From the NCBI GenBank assembly GCA_965200945.1, contig OZ241749.1, forward strand, positions 6,138,001 to 6,202,000: a DNA stretch of 64,000 bases, written 5' to 3'. Each line of letters opens with the position of its first letter. Within the stretch, counting starts at the first letter, position 1. Origin of the DNA: JADCRZ01 sp965200945 (GTDB lineage: Bacteria > Bacteroidota > Bacteroidia > Chitinophagales > Chitinophagaceae). The notes under the pieces were generated by a model. It was not told the DNA's origin and made no database searches. It was given only the letters and a program-made list of their open reading frames with translations. Below are positions 17,409 through 25,988 of the stretch, in pieces. The position numbers and the translations under genes are program-made.

Positions 17409-18080
17409 TCACAGGCTCCAGTCGACCGGATCCAGTTTATGCTTTACAAGAAACTCGTTGGTCTTGGAAAAATGCTTGCAGCCGAAAAAACCTTTGTCGG
17501 CCGAATAAGGAGAGGGATGCGCCGCTTTTAGGACGAGATGTTTGGAGGTGTCTATCAGCACCTGTTTCTCCTGCGCATATTTGCCCCAGAGAATAAATAC
17601 CACATGTTCCTTGCCCTCCGATATTTTATGGATCACTTTATCGGTGAATTCGTGCCAGCCGGTTTTGGAATGACTGGAAGGCTCTGCTGCACGCACGGTG
17701 AGTGCGGCGTTCAGCAGCAGCACACCCTGTTGGGCCCATTTGGTGAGGTTGCCGCTCTTCGGTATGGCCATGCCTACGTCGCTTTGCAGTTCCTTGAAAA
17801 TATTGACCAGGGAAGGAGGGGGGTGGATACCGTCCGGCACCGAAAAACTCAGTCCCATCGCTTGTCCGCGACCGTGATAAGGGTCCTGGCCCAGGATGAC
17901 GACTTTTACATCATCGAAGGCGGTTTTATCGAAGGCGTTGAAGATGAGCGGACCGGGCGGATAGATCGTTTTGCCGGCGGCTTTTTCTGTTTTCAGAAAA
18001 AGCGTGATCTGCTCGAAATAAGGTTTCGAAAATTCGTCTTTCAGCACTTCCTTCCATCCGGGTTCTATTTTTACATCCAT
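17409..18080 (-). CDS. ung: Uracil-DNA glycosylase (family 1)
   Basis: A 223-residue enzyme that removes uracil from DNA as the first step of base-excision repair. The water-activating motif is VVILGQDPYHGRGQAMGLSF (Asp in GQDPYHG), the uracil-binding region is LLLNAALTVR, and the DNA-intercalation loop is HPSPYSADKGFFGCKHFSKTN, with Tyr in place of the usual Leu-like residue in HPSPLS. The length matches E. coli Ung (229). It is upstream of plsC with a 34-bp gap, and is divergent from the carbohydrate operon with 259 bp between them, which shows no further gene. Confidence 0.97.
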   Translation of the reverse strand: MDVKIEPGWKEVLKDEFSKPYFEQITLFLKTEKAAGKTIYPPGPLIFNAFDKTAFDDVKVVILGQDPYHGRGQAMGLSFSVPDGIHPPPSLVNIFKELQSDVGMAIPKSGNLTKWAQQGVLLLNAALTVRAAEPSSHSKTGWHEFTDKVIHKISEGKEHVVFILWGKYAQEKQVLIDTSKHLVLKAAHPSPYSADKGFFGCKHFSKTNEFLVKHKLDPVDWSL

Positions 18081-18339
18081 ATCTTGTTGTTTTGATCTGT
18101 CTGACTGGAATGATACAACAGGGCAATGATTTCAGAAGTTCAAATCTAAAAGAATTTCCTGCAATCCTTTCCCGATGCGAGGCAGAGGATCAGGGCATGG
18201 CCTACCTGGCACTCAGGAACGGTCTTCCTTACATAAAAGTAAAAATCGTACCGGCCCGCCCGGCCACCCGGGCAATGTCTTTTTTTTCGTGTATGTTTGA
18301 ACCTGCCGGAACTGCCGGCGACAGAAAAAACACCCGGAT

Positions 18340-19725
18340 ATGAATGTTTCCCGCCCTTTTCTTGTGCTGCTGATCAGTGTCCTGTCACAATCTCTTCATG
18401 CACAATCTTCTTCCGCAAAAGCTTTTCATGCATGGGCCGCCACACCGCCCATGGGCTGGAACAGCTGGGATTGCTTTGGCCCGAACGTGACCGAGACGGA
18501 AGTAAAACAGAATGCCGATTATATGTCGGCCAAACTGAAGAAATCGGGGTGGGAATACATTGTGGTCGATATACGCTGGTATGTGGGCAACGACAAGGCA
18601 CAGGGCTACAACCAGACCAATCCCGATTACACGCTGGATGCGTACGGCCGCCTGCAACCTGCCATAAATAAGTTTCCTTCGGCCGCCGGGGGAAAAGGGT
18701 TCAAGCCGCTCGCCGACTACATTCACGGCAAAGGTCTCAAGTTCGGCATCCATATCATGCGCGGCATTCCGGTGCTGGCCGTGAAACAAAACCTGCCCAT
18801 CCTGGGCAGTACTGCAAAAGCGCAGGACATCTACAGCGAAGAAGAGCAATGCAAATGGCTGCGGGATATGTACACCATCGTGGGCGGCCGGGAAGGTTCC
18901 CAGGCTTACTACAATTCCCTTTTCAAGTTGTACGCATCCTGGGGGCTCGATTTTGTGAAGGTGGATGACCTGTCGCGCCCTTATCACCAGGCGGAGATCG
19001 ATATGATCCGCAAAGCGATCGACCTCACCGGGCGCCGCATCGTGCTCAGCACATCGCCCGGCGAAACGCCGCTCGACAAAGCGGCCGACATACAACAGCA
19101 TGCCAACATGTGGCGTACCGTCGATGATTTCTGGGACAACTGGAAAGACCTCAAGGAACATTTTGAAGTGTGCAACCGCTGGGCGCCCTATATCAGCGTT
19201 GGGGCATGGCCGGATGCGGACATGTTGCCCATGGGCCACATCGGTATCCGCGCAGAAAGAGGCAAGGACCGCATGACCAATTTCACCAAAGACGAACAGT
19301 ACACCCTCATGACCCTGTTCACCATTTTCCGGTCGCCGCTGATGTTTGGCGGCCACCTGCCCGACAACGATCCCCTCACCCTGTCGCTCCTAAACAATAA
19401 AGACGTGCTGCAAATGTATAAGACCAGCAGCAACAACAGGCAGCTGTTCAGGAACGGCGATAAGGTAGCATGGACGGCCGACGATCTGAAAACGGGTGAT
19501 AGATACCTGGCGGTTTTTAACATTGCCGAAAAGCAGGACAGTGCCGGTCAGGCCTCGCCGGATGCCGCCCCGGTGGCAGTGCCGTTGCCGGCGCTGGGCT
19601 TTTCAGGACCCTGCACCGTCCGCAACCTGTGGACCGGCGAAGCGGCCGGCACAGTGACCGGTGAGTTTGCGCCGCTCATCAACCGGCATGGCTGCGGGCT
19701 CTACAGGTTGTCGCGGAAGAAATAA
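18340..19725 (+). CDS. Glycoside hydrolase family 27 protein (alpha-galactosidase type), secreted
   Basis: A 461-residue exported glycosidase. A signal peptide (MNVSRPFLVLLISVLSQSLHAQ) precedes a (beta/alpha)8 barrel opening with TPPMGWNSWDCFGPNVTE, the GH27 hallmark. WGLDFVKVDDLSRPY carries the nucleophile Asp and WPDADMLPMGHIG the acid/base Asp. A C-terminal beta-sandwich (~375-461; VRNLWTGEAAGTVTGEFAPLI) ends the protein. The family cleaves alpha-linked galactose or related sugars (also alpha-N-acetylgalactosaminidase and isomalto-dextranase), so the exact substrate is open. It leads an operon with a sodium:solute symporter, an FAH-family hydrolase and a DapA-family lyase, suggesting the released sugar is imported and broken down by a sugar-acid route. 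Confidence 0.9.
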   Translation: MNVSRPFLVLLISVLSQSLHAQSSSAKAFHAWAATPPMGWNSWDCFGPNVTETEVKQNADYMSAKLKKSGWEYIVVDIRWYVGNDKAQGYNQTNPDYTLDAYGRLQPAINKFPSAAGGKGFKPLADYIHGKGLKFGIHIMRGIPVLAVKQNLPILGSTAKAQDIYSEEEQCKWLRDMYTIVGGREGSQAYYNSLFKLYASWGLDFVKVDDLSRPYHQAEIDMIRKAIDLTGRRIVLSTSPGETPLDKAADIQQHANMWRTVDDFWDNWKDLKEHFEVCNRWAPYISVGAWPDADMLPMGHIGIRAERGKDRMTNFTKDEQYTLMTLFTIFRSPLMFGGHLPDNDPLTLSLLNNKDVLQMYKTSSNNRQLFRNGDKVAWTADDLKTGDRYLAVFNIAEKQDSAGQASPDAAPVAVPLPALGFSGPCTVRNLWTGEAAGTVTGEFAPLINRHGCGLYRLSRKK

Positions 19726-19758
19726 TGTTATCTTTCCAAATCATCATTTGTTTGCCGC

Positions 19759-21342
19759 ATGCATCACCTGCCCCTGATCGATCTTGTCGTACTGGTTGCG
19801 TACTTCGCTTCCATGGTGCTGATGGGGATGCTGATCGGCAGAAAGAACAAAAGCACGGCGCAATTCACCACCGCCTCTGGGAAGATCCCCGGGTGGGCCA
19901 TCGGCATTTCCCTTTTTGGAACTTATCTGAGCAGCAATACCTTCATCGGTAATCCCGGCAAAGCCTTTGGCGGCAACTGGAACTCGTTCGTATTCACGCT
20001 TACCCTGCCCATTGCCGTTATCATCGCAGTAAAATTCCTGGTTCCTTTTTTCAGGCGTACCGGAGAGATCTCCGCCTACGAACATTTTGAAAAAAAGTTC
20101 GGTCCCTGGGCCCGAACGTATACGGTGATCTGTTTCCTGCTGACCCAGCTGGCGCGTACAGGAACCATCTTCCTGGGGGTGGGGCTTACCCTCAATGCGC
20201 TTACCGGGTACGATATCCGGTTGATCATCCTGGTCACCGGCATCGTGGTCACCATCTATACGGTGATGGGCGGCATGGAAGCGGTGATCTGGACGGAAGT
20301 GGTGCAGAGCGTCATCAAAACGATCGGGGCAGTGCTGGTGCTGGTGCTTGTGATCGCAGGCGTACAGGGTGGCGGAAAAGAGATCCTCGAAACTGCCGTA
20401 GCCCACCAGAAGTTAAGCCTGGGTAGCTTCCGGCCCGATTTTACCACCGATACTTTCTGGGTGGTATTTCTGTACGGACTGCTCATCAACATTACAAATT
20501 TCGGTGTCGACCAGAACTATGTGCAGCGTTATCATACAGCGTCGGGTATCAGGGAAGCATCGCGCTCGCTCTGGCTTTGCGTGTATATGTATCTGCCTTC
20601 GTCGCTGATGTTCTTTGTGATCGGCACCTGCCTCTTTGTGTTTTATCACCAGCACCCTGCCATGCTGATGCAGGTGAAAGAGCAGGTGGCAGCCATCAGG
20701 CTGGGCGCGGGCGCGCCTGCGGACGCCATCGCTGCAAAAGCCGCTGCGCTCACGGATGCCGATATCGGCGACAAGGTACTGCCGCATTTTATCGTAAACC
20801 GCATGCCGGCGGGCATCGTGGGGCTTATCTTTGCCGCCATCCTGTCGGCTGCCATGGGTACCATCAGTTCCGGATTCAACAGCTCGGCCACCATTTACAT
20901 GCTCGACATCCACAAACGATATATCAATAAAGAGATCACCGACCGGCAGCAGCTGCGCATATTGCATTGGGCCACCGTGATCATCGGGGTGCTGGCCACC
21001 GGCGTAGGCATCAGCATCATAGGGGTCAGCAGCGTACTCGACTTGTGGTGGAAATTGTCGGGCATCTTTGCGGGCGGCATGCTGGGACTTTTCTCGCTGA
21101 GCATGATCAGCCGCTTTGCCAGCAGTTCCGCGGCGCTCATCGCCGTGATCACCGGTACGCTCGTGATCATCTGGATGACCTTTTCACAGTCGGATGCTTT
21201 TCCAAAAGCGCTGCGCAATCCGCTGCATGCGAACATGACGATCGTGGTAGGTGCCCTGAGCATTTACCTGGTGGGAAGGGTAGTGGAGAAGTGGATGCGT
21301 CGCGGTAAAATCAGGGTAAGAACAGAAAATAACCAGTTATGA
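19759..21342 (+). CDS. Sodium:solute symporter (SSS family)
   Basis: A 527-residue inner-membrane transporter with about 13 hydrophobic helices. The start LIDLVVLVAYFASMVLMGMLIGRK and GWAIGISLFGTYLSSNTFIGNPGKAF are typical of SGLT-like SSS proteins; VMGGMEAVIWTEVVQSVIK and ITNFGVDQNYVQRYHTASG match the conserved core (Na+ and substrate region around helices 5-8). A non-membrane insert around 300-340 is Ala-rich. The gene starts 33 bp after the GH27 gene and its last four bases overlap the FAH-family gene (ATGA), so it is translationally coupled. Probable role: uptake of the monosaccharide or sugar acid released by the glycosidase; sequence does not fix the substrate. Confidence 0.92.
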   Translation: MHHLPLIDLVVLVAYFASMVLMGMLIGRKNKSTAQFTTASGKIPGWAIGISLFGTYLSSNTFIGNPGKAFGGNWNSFVFTLTLPIAVIIAVKFLVPFFRRTGEISAYEHFEKKFGPWARTYTVICFLLTQLARTGTIFLGVGLTLNALTGYDIRLIILVTGIVVTIYTVMGGMEAVIWTEVVQSVIKTIGAVLVLVLVIAGVQGGGKEILETAVAHQKLSLGSFRPDFTTDTFWVVFLYGLLINITNFGVDQNYVQRYHTASGIREASRSLWLCVYMYLPSSLMFFVIGTCLFVFYHQHPAMLMQVKEQVAAIRLGAGAPADAIAAKAAALTDADIGDKVLPHFIVNRMPAGIVGLIFAAILSAAMGTISSGFNSSATIYMLDIHKRYINKEITDRQQLRILHWATVIIGVLATGVGISIIGVSSVLDLWWKLSGIFAGGMLGLFSLSMISRFASSSAALIAVITGTLVIIWMTFSQSDAFPKALRNPLHANMTIVVGALSIYLVGRVVEKWMRRGKIRVRTENNQL

Positions 21343-22184
21343 AAATATACAGAAACCTGTCTTCCACTTTATCTGTGATGATAGAAGATGAAGGCCGTCT
21401 TTATTTTTTGCAACCAGCCGATTGGGATGCATTCATCAACCGCGATGACTTGTTTCAGCAGCTGAAAACTGAACTTCAGCAGATCGAACCAGTCAACAGG
21501 AAAGGCTGGATTTCCACACCGCCTTCGCGTTCTCTTGTAGGTTCGCAGGAGGTATGGGCAGCCGGAGTCACTTACCTGCGCAGCAAGGTGGCCAGGATGG
21601 AAGAAAGCGAGGAAAGCGGCGGCGCCACTTTTTACGACAAGGTGTACGACGCGGAACGACCGGAACTTTTCTTCAAATCGACTGCCGCCAGGGTGGTAGC
21701 CGACCGTGGCAACGTGCGCATCCGCAAAGATAGCAGCTGGGATGTGCCCGAGCCGGAACTGACGCTTTTCATCACCTCATCCGGCAAGATCGTTGCCTAC
21801 ACCATCGGCAACGATATGAGCAGCCGCAGCATCGAAGGGGAAAACCCGCTCTACCTGCCGCAGGCCAAGATGTACGACGGATCCGCCGCCATCGGTCCCT
21901 GCCTCTATGTGCCTGAAGAACCGATCCTGCCCGATACGCAGATCATTATGTCCATCACAAGAAATGAGGCGGTCGTTTTTACGGGTGCAACAGCCATCAG
22001 CCAGATGAAACGGAAGCATGCCGAGCTGGTGGAGTACCTGTACCGCGAATCCAGTTTTCCGACGGGCTGCTTTCTGATGACCGGCACCTGCATCGTGCCC
22101 GGCAATGACTTCACGCTGCAGAGCGGCGACGTGGTGTCGATCACCATCGATCATATCGGAACGCTGGTAAACACAGTTGAGTAA
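21339..22184 (+). CDS. Fumarylacetoacetate hydrolase (FAH) family protein
   Basis: A 281-residue cytoplasmic protein of the FAH fold. The metal-binding core is visible: EPELTLFITSSGKIVAYTIGNDMSS with the first acidic ligands, and PQAKMYDGSAAIGPCLYVPEE, which matches the K-x-D-G-x-x-x-x-GP signature. The N-terminal lid (~1-100) is unlike classic FAH and resembles forms found in sugar-acid clusters. FAH-family members include 2-keto-3-deoxy- and 2,4-diketo-3-deoxy-sugar-acid hydrolases and dehydratases. The ATGA overlap with the symporter and the DapA-family gene 119 bp downstream suggest action on a 2-keto-3-deoxy acid. The precise reaction is inference. Confidence 0.85.
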   Translation: MKIYRNLSSTLSVMIEDEGRLYFLQPADWDAFINRDDLFQQLKTELQQIEPVNRKGWISTPPSRSLVGSQEVWAAGVTYLRSKVARMEESEESGGATFYDKVYDAERPELFFKSTAARVVADRGNVRIRKDSSWDVPEPELTLFITSSGKIVAYTIGNDMSSRSIEGENPLYLPQAKMYDGSAAIGPCLYVPEEPILPDTQIIMSITRNEAVVFTGATAISQMKRKHAELVEYLYRESSFPTGCFLMTGTCIVPGNDFTLQSGDVVSITIDHIGTLVNTVE

Positions 22185-22231
22185 AGACCCGATGCATCGC
22201 ATTTCTCCTGCACAGGACAGATCTATTTCAT

Positions 22232-22251
22232 AGACGCCTTGCTGGGCGTCT
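22232..22251. repeat. GGCGTCT-type intergenic hairpin
   Basis: AGACGCC and GGCGTCT form a 7-bp stem around TTGCTG, in the gap between the FAH- and DapA-family genes. The wording recurs in the 36738-36787 hairpin and, more loosely, at 58314-58337. It could weaken or stabilise the operon mRNA at this point. Confidence 0.5.
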
Positions 22252-22303
22252 CTACCTGATTTCTCCCTACCTTCACACCTGCTAAATCCATAAAACCCAT
22301 CCC

Positions 22304-23257
22304 ATGTCTACCGACGAAAAGAAATTTGTGCCGGTGATGATCACGCCGTTCGACCTGAAGGCAAAGCCGGACCTTGGCGTGATTTCCGTGCTGGTTGATT
22401 TTTACCTGGCTGCCGGCGTAAAAGGCCTGTTTGCCAACTGCCTCAGCAGTGAAATGTACAGCATCAGCGAAGATGAACGTCTCCAGATCACGCGGCACAT
22501 CGTGCAGCAGGTGAGCGGGCGGGTTCCGGTGGTGGCCACCGGTTCATTCGGACTGACCATTGAAGACAAAGCCGTGTTTACCCAGCAGATCTATGATACC
22601 GGCGTGGATGCCGTGATCCTGATCACGGGCCACTATGCGAAAGTAGAGGAAGGGGAAGATCAACTGCTCCGGAACTTCGACAAAATGTGCCGCCTCACCG
22701 GCAACATCCCGCTCGGCCTGTATGAATGTCCGGCCCCCTATAAACGGATCCTGAGCGCCAACGTGCTCAAGACGCTGGTAGACACCGGCCGGTTCGTCTA
22801 TCATAAAGACACCTCCATAGAACTTGCGCAGGTAAAGGCAAAGCTGGAAAAGGTGAGCGGTACCAAACTGGAATTTTACGATGCCCACACGCCGAACGCC
22901 ATGTCTTCGCTGCAGATGGGTGCAACCGGTATGTCGTCTATCTCCGGGAACTTTTATCCGGAAATACTGGTGTGGATGTGTAAAAACGCAACCGATCCGG
23001 ACAAGGCCGAACAGGTAAGCTGGCTGCAGTCGGAGCTCACCCGCGTGGATCCGCTCATCCATGAAGCGTACCCCATGAGCGCAAAATATTTCCTGCAGAA
23101 ACGCGGCCTGCCCGTGCGTATGATCAGTCGCGCCCATGTGCTGCAGCTGACGCCCGCACAGAAACAGACGCTCGACAAAATCCACGATAGTTTTCTGCAC
23201 TGGTGCGAGCAACTGCAGATAGAACCGGTCAATGTGCAATCGGCCGGACTGGTATGA
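22304..23257 (+). CDS. Dihydrodipicolinate synthase family (DapA/NanA-like) lyase
   Basis: A 317-residue class I aldolase-type TIM barrel. The N-terminus KFVPVMITPFDLKAKPD carries the family TPF motif; YECPAPYKR has the conserved Tyr; VYHKDTS supplies the Schiff-base Lys. The usual GTTGE phosphate/carboxylate-binding loop is changed to NCLSSEM, so it is not the housekeeping DapA. Together with the GH27, symporter and FAH-family genes it fits a 2-keto-3-deoxy-sugar-acid aldolase or dehydratase, or a sialic-acid-type lyase. It is the last of the four co-directional operon genes, 119 bp after the FAH gene with a small hairpin between. Confidence 0.87.
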   Translation: MSTDEKKFVPVMITPFDLKAKPDLGVISVLVDFYLAAGVKGLFANCLSSEMYSISEDERLQITRHIVQQVSGRVPVVATGSFGLTIEDKAVFTQQIYDTGVDAVILITGHYAKVEEGEDQLLRNFDKMCRLTGNIPLGLYECPAPYKRILSANVLKTLVDTGRFVYHKDTSIELAQVKAKLEKVSGTKLEFYDAHTPNAMSSLQMGATGMSSISGNFYPEILVWMCKNATDPDKAEQVSWLQSELTRVDPLIHEAYPMSAKYFLQKRGLPVRMISRAHVLQLTPAQKQTLDKIHDSFLHWCEQLQIEPVNVQSAGLV

Positions 23258-23331
23258 AGTAAAAGAATAGAAGTAGAATGGTTTTCTAATAAATCCATCT
23301 TATTTTCACGGCCAAATTAACAAACGGCTGT

Positions 23332-24111
23332 ATGAAAAATATGATCCGGATTTTTATGCTGATGTTGCCTGTGCTGCTGGGTGCGCTGGGCGTTTTTTCG
23401 CAGAATGCTGAATATTATCAGATCAAAGTATACCACCTCGCTGATGGGCAACAACAGCAGGTTGTAGAAAATTTTCTCCAGAACGCTTACCTGCCTGCCA
23501 TGCACAAGGCCGGTATCAAAAAAGTAGGTGTCTTCAAGCCGGTCGACAACGATACGTCTTCCGATCGTCGCGTGTACGTTTTTATTCCCTTCCGCTCCGA
23601 GTCGGACCTTTTCAGGATCACCAAACTGGTAGAAAGCGACAAAACGTACCAGTCTGCCGGCAAGGAATACCTCGACGCGCCGTATACCAGCATACCATAC
23701 AAACGGATCGAAACGATCGTAGTGGAAGCTTTCCCTGACATGCCGGCGTTTGAAGCTCCCGGTTTGAAATCACCCATGGAAAACCGTGTGTACGAACTCC
23801 GCAGCTATGAAAGCGCCACGGAAAAACTGCATGACAACAAGGTGCAGATGTTCAACCAGGGCGGTGAGATAAAGATCTTCAAAAGGCTCGGGTTCAACGC
23901 GGTGTTTTATGGCCGCGTGAAAGCCGGCAGCCATATGCCCAACCTGATGTACATGACCACCTTCGACGACAAGGCCGCCCGTGAGGACCACTGGAAATCG
24001 TTCAGTGCCGACACAGCCTGGAAAAAGCTGTCGGCACTGCCCGAATACCAGCACAACGTGTCGCACCAGGATATCATTTTCCTGCACCCGGCGTCATATT
24101 CCGATCTTTAG
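23332..24111 (+). CDS. NIPSNAP family secreted protein
   Basis: A 259-residue exported protein (signal peptide MKNMIRIFMLMLPVLLGALGVFS, then QNAEYYQIKVYHL). Two ferredoxin-like alpha/beta halves are visible: ~25-135 and ~148-255 (NRVYELRSYESATEKLHDNK; RLGFNAVFYGRVKAGSHMPNLMYMTTF), the second matching NIPSNAP best. NIPSNAP proteins have no agreed biochemical role in bacteria; in Bacteroidota exported ones are common near sugar-degradation genes. It lies 74 bp after the DapA-family gene and could belong to the same transcription unit. Its last four bases overlap the end of the aldo/keto reductase on the other strand. Confidence 0.85.
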   Translation: MKNMIRIFMLMLPVLLGALGVFSQNAEYYQIKVYHLADGQQQQVVENFLQNAYLPAMHKAGIKKVGVFKPVDNDTSSDRRVYVFIPFRSESDLFRITKLVESDKTYQSAGKEYLDAPYTSIPYKRIETIVVEAFPDMPAFEAPGLKSPMENRVYELRSYESATEKLHDNKVQMFNQGGEIKIFKRLGFNAVFYGRVKAGSHMPNLMYMTTFDDKAAREDHWKSFSADTAWKKLSALPEYQHNVSHQDIIFLHPASYSDL

Positions 24112-25091
24112 TAATGACCTCTGATCTCTCCGCGGATCTTTTCATCATATAAACCACGGAGTTGCCGGTGCAGATCCGGCGACAGCGGTGGAAGAGCAGC
24201 AGCAGCCATGTTGCTGTTGACCTGGTCAATGCGCGACGCGCCGGGTATCACCGTAGTGACCTCCGGATGGTCGAGTATCCAGCGCAGCGACCATTGGGCG
24301 GTGCGCTGGTCAGGAAACAGGGATGCAATTTCCCGGGCCATTTTCACGCCGGTCGAGAATTCGATGCCTGAAAAGGTTTCGCCTGCATTGAACTGCTCGC
24401 CGTTGGCGTTGTAGTTCCGGTGATCTTTTTCCGGGAAATGGGTTTGTTCCGAAAATTTTCCGGACAGCAGGCCACTCGCGAGCGGTACCCGGATGATGAG
24501 GGCCACCCCTTTTTCCTTTGCGGCTGCGAACACTTCATCGGCCACATGCTGGCGGAACAAATTGAAAATGATCTGAAGGGAAGCGATGCCTTCCTGTTTG
24601 AGACAGGTAAGGGCTTCTGCAGATGTTTCCACGCTGGCGCCCCAGTGCCGGATCAATCCTTCCTGCTGCAGGCGGCGCAGGTGATCGAATACGTCTCCTT
24701 TTTCCAGTTCCGCTGCTGGTATGCAATGAAGTTGTTCAAGAAAAAGCTGCGTTTGCCCCAGGTGATCCAATGAATCTTCCACCTGCTTTTTCATGACTTC
24801 GTAGCTGAAATTTTGCGGCCATCCGTTGCCTTCATCCTGGCGTCTGCCCAGTTTGGTTGCAACGAGTACTTCTTTATCAGTCCCCGCCAGATATTTACCT
24901 ATGATCTTTTCGCTGATGCCCATTCCGTACACGTCGGCCGTGTCGATAAAATTGCCTCCCTGGTCTACATAACGCTGGAGAATGCCGAAGGCCACCTGTT
25001 CATCTATCACACCCCAGTCGAAACTGCCCAGCTGCCAGGTGCCCAGTCCGATCTCCGCTATTGAAACATCGCCAAATTTTCTAGATTGCAT
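24108..25091 (-). CDS. Aldo/keto reductase
   Basis: A 327-residue NAD(P)H-dependent oxidoreductase. MQSRKFGDVSIAEIGLGTWQLGS is the family start; NFIDTADVYGMGISE holds the catalytic Asp and Tyr, LVATKLGRR the Lys and FLEQLHCIP the His. The C-terminal cofactor region is WILDHPEVTTVIPGASRIDQV. The frame stays open for another 75 codons upstream to 25316, but this stretch has no domain and unusual composition, so the ATG at 25091 is chosen. It overlaps the NIPSNAP gene end-to-end by four bases (tail to tail). The substrate is unknown; proximity to sugar genes makes a sugar or keto-acid plausible but unproven. Confidence 0.92.
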   Translation of the reverse strand: MQSRKFGDVSIAEIGLGTWQLGSFDWGVIDEQVAFGILQRYVDQGGNFIDTADVYGMGISEKIIGKYLAGTDKEVLVATKLGRRQDEGNGWPQNFSYEVMKKQVEDSLDHLGQTQLFLEQLHCIPAAELEKGDVFDHLRRLQQEGLIRHWGASVETSAEALTCLKQEGIASLQIIFNLFRQHVADEVFAAAKEKGVALIIRVPLASGLLSGKFSEQTHFPEKDHRNYNANGEQFNAGETFSGIEFSTGVKMAREIASLFPDQRTAQWSLRWILDHPEVTTVIPGASRIDQVNSNMAAAALPPLSPDLHRQLRGLYDEKIRGEIRGHY

Positions 25092-25248
25092 ATGGTTTAT
25101 GTTGAATTGTTTGCTTCTTGTATACGCCATGCCTGAGATGCGGTTCCGGACCGTGGCACCCCTTTCCGGGTTCCCACATGTAATCCTATGCCAGGCGACC
25201 CGCAATGGTAAAAAGACGTTCCGGGTAAATGTATAGAAATTCCTTTGA

Positions 25249-25710
25249 ACCGGGTGGCCTTCTTCGGAGAGCGTTACAGCGGGGCACATGCAGGCCGTAT
25301 TTTCCGCTGCAACCAACGCGTCCCTGTTCTTTCAGGGCGGTATCACCGCCTATAACATCGGCCAGAAATGCCGGCACCTCAATGGGGAGCTGGTGCATGC
25401 CCAAAACAACAACGGCATAACGGCCAAAGTGGCGAGCCAGATGGCAACGGAAGCGAACCGCCTTTTTCTGAGTCATTACGGGATCGGTGTAACCGGCTAT
25501 GCGACCGCCGTGCCGGAGCAGGGCATCAATGAACTATTTGCCTTTTACACCTTCGCCGAAGGCAGCGAAGTGCTTGTGTCGAATAAAATATTCAGCAACA
25601 AAAACGACAGCGTCGAGGCACAGCGGGATTTCTGTTTTCAGATCCTCCGGAAGTTCAGGGAGATGCTCCTTGAAAAAGAGGCCGGAAAAACAGCGGCGAC
25701 GGCCAGATAA
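25249..25710 (+). pseudogene. CinA C-terminal-domain (nicotinamide-nucleotide amidase-like) gene lacking a normal start, probably frameshifted
   Basis: The frame encodes ESVTAGHMQAVFSAATNASL and GGITAYNIGQKCRHL, then ASQMATEANRLFLSHYGIGV-TGYA, clearly the CinA-C amidase fold, with the family ESxTAG motif intact. No ATG, GTG or TTG precedes it after the in-frame TGA at 25246; the first ATG (25288) lies inside the motif region and would delete the catalytic Ser. A neighbouring frame reads NRVAF just upstream, so a one-base shift near 25260-25265 would restore NRVAF-SESVTAG. Either the gene is decayed or there is a sequencing error. A complete cinA is at 55.4-56.6 kb, so loss would be tolerated. 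The downstream hairpin GCGCAG/CTGCGC (25729-25751) may be its terminator. Confidence 0.65.
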
Positions 25711-25988
25711 ATCAAAGTAAATCGCGTGGCGCAGTGGGGAATTTTCTGCGCGGTTGATTGCCGGATAATCAGTTATGCATGAGAATTCCAGCTATCTGTC
25801 TGTGTGCGAAAGCGTGGAAACCAACGAGGAATGGGCATTTTGCCCAAATTGTGGAAGTGCCGGTCATTTCAGCATCATTGTTGTTTACCTAAACAGCTGG
25901 ATGCCGGATGGAATGACTTACCAACCTTTGAGCCGGAATAATCATCATTACAGGAGAAGCAAGATCCAAACCAAGCATTGAAAAAACT

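Noticed and set aside
25775..25981. A 68-codon plus-strand frame containing CPNCG
   Set aside because: A single CxxC does not make a zinc-ribbon gene; the rest looks random and no promoter or conserved context supports it.
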